From Gordonia alkanivorans NBRC 16433 (GTDB lineage: Bacteria > Actinomycetota > Actinomycetes > Mycobacteriales > Mycobacteriaceae): 64,000 nucleotides of DNA. The position numbers and the translations under genes are program-made. The notes beneath the pieces are model-generated. The model searched no databases, was not told where the DNA came from, and saw nothing but the letters and a program-made list of their open reading frames with translations. This document shows positions 63,424-64,000 of this stretch, in pieces. Numbering within the stretch: position 1 is the stretch's first letter; each line of letters opens with the position of its first letter. Location of the stretch: the NCBI RefSeq assembly GCF_000225505.1, contig NZ_BACI01000117.1:60987-124986 (forward strand), written 5' to 3'.

Positions 63424-64000
63424 TCACGCCGTCCCGAAGACCCGATCACCCACATCCCCGAGGCCGGGTCGGATGAATCCGTCGGCGTCGAGTTCGCGGT
63501 CGATCCCGGCGGTGTAGACGGGAACCTCGGGATGTGCCCGGTGCAGGACGTCGATGCCTTCCGGACAGGCGACGAGGCACATGAACTTGATCGATCGCGG
63601 CGCGTACTCCTTGATCCGGTCGATCGCCGCGACCGCCGAAAAGCCGGTCGCGAGAAGGGGATCGACGATCACTACATCGCGCTCGTCCAAATCCGGCGGC
63701 ATCTTGAAGTAGTACTCGACCACGACCATCGTCTTGGGGTCGCGATAGAGGCCGATGTGGCCGACCCGCGCGCCCGGCACGACGGTGAGCATGCCGTCGG
63801 CGATCCCGGCGCCGGCACGCAGGACCGCCGCGAACACCAGCTTCTTGCCGTCGATCACGCTCGCCGTGGTGGTCTCCAGCGGTGTGTCGATGGTGATCTC
63901 GTGCATGGGGATGTCCCGCAGCACGTCGTAGGCCATGAGGGTGGAGATCTCGTTCAGCAGGCGCCGGAAGTCGTTGGTGGACGTGTCTTTCCGGCGCATC
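63424..64000 (-). CDS. upp: uracil phosphoribosyltransferase (5' end outside window)
   Basis: The frame is open at the right edge. The visible 192 residues align with the UPRT family from about residue 18 onward; the usual N-terminus (HPL motif) lies beyond 64000. The phosphoribosyl-pyrophosphate site is VVIVDPLLATGFSAVAAID, and the uracil-binding end is YTAGIDRELDADGFIRPGLGDVGDRVFGT. It converts uracil to UMP in salvage. An in-frame ATG at 63999 is internal by alignment and is not the start. It is convergent with the CPBP gene (11 bp). Confidence 0.93.
   Translation of the reverse strand, partial: MRRKDTSTNDFRRLLNEISTLMAYDVLRDIPMHEITIDTPLETTTASVIDGKKLVFAAVLRAGAGIADGMLTVVPGARVGHIGLYRDPKTMVVVEYYFKMPPDLDERDVVIVDPLLATGFSAVAAIDRIKEYAPRSIKFMCLVACPEGIDVLHRAHPEVPVYTAGIDRELDADGFIRPGLGDVGDRVFGTA

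Overview
The window is a high-GC, gene-dense stretch of chromosome from a mycolic-acid actinobacterium (order Mycobacteriales). It is most like Gordonia or a close relative; this is judged from gene content and order, not from a database search. The order secA2 - pgsA-like - gcvH - garA - ftsR - DUF151 nuclease - merR - glycine riboswitch - gcvP - substrate-binding protein - glcB - two CBS/DUF21 membrane proteins - guaB1 - gnd - blaR - blaI - thioesterase - ureABCFGD - ndh follows Mycobacterium tuberculosis Rv1821 to Rv1854, with some genes missing and one inserted. No insertion sequences, tRNAs, rRNAs, CRISPR arrays or prophage genes were seen.

Layout. 1-8.75 kb: a truncated AfsR/SARP-type ATPase regulator diverging from a VOC protein and a mug-type glycosylase; a leftward META protein - mdh - ppk2 - DUF503 cluster; two unassigned membrane proteins flanking a decayed nitroreductase tail. 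8.9-18.7 kb: secA2, the glycine cleavage genes gcvH and gcvP (gcvP behind a tandem glycine riboswitch), the phosphoprotein switch GarA, and two MerR regulators. 18.7-30.1 kb, leftward: a periplasmic-binding-fold protein, malate synthase G, the compact gnd-guaB1-CNNM-CNNM-glycosylase operon, and the BlaI/BlaR pair. 30.1-35.7 kb, rightward: an iron-box-controlled small RNA gene that matches MrsI in position and architecture, a hotdog thioesterase and the urease operon. 35.7-47.4 kb: type II NADH dehydrogenase, a GNAT enzyme, a thioesterase, and recC-recB-recD, with recC interrupted by a frameshift. 47.4-64 kb: PIG-L hydrolase, htpG, an F420-type reductase, a BadF-type kinase, crotonase, thioesterase, reductase and AraC/DinB genes, a membrane alpha/beta hydrolase, an ABC exporter opposite a two-component system, an arsenite-type BASS transporter, a CPBP protease and the 3'-truncated view of upp.

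Themes. Several genes concern C1/C2 and nitrogen balance: glycine cleavage, glyoxylate shunt, GarA control of 2-oxoglutarate and glutamate, and urease. Many transcription units look leaderless: a TANNNT hexamer ends exactly 7 nt before an ATG or GTG, which was used to choose several starts. The strongest non-coding finding is the sRNA gene at about 30.24-30.33 kb. It has a near-consensus sigma-70 promoter, an overlapping IdeR-type iron box and a 13-bp terminator stem. Other points of interest are tandem identical hairpins in front of garA, a perfect 9-bp inverted repeat over the regulator promoter at 1.97 kb, and the recC frameshift.
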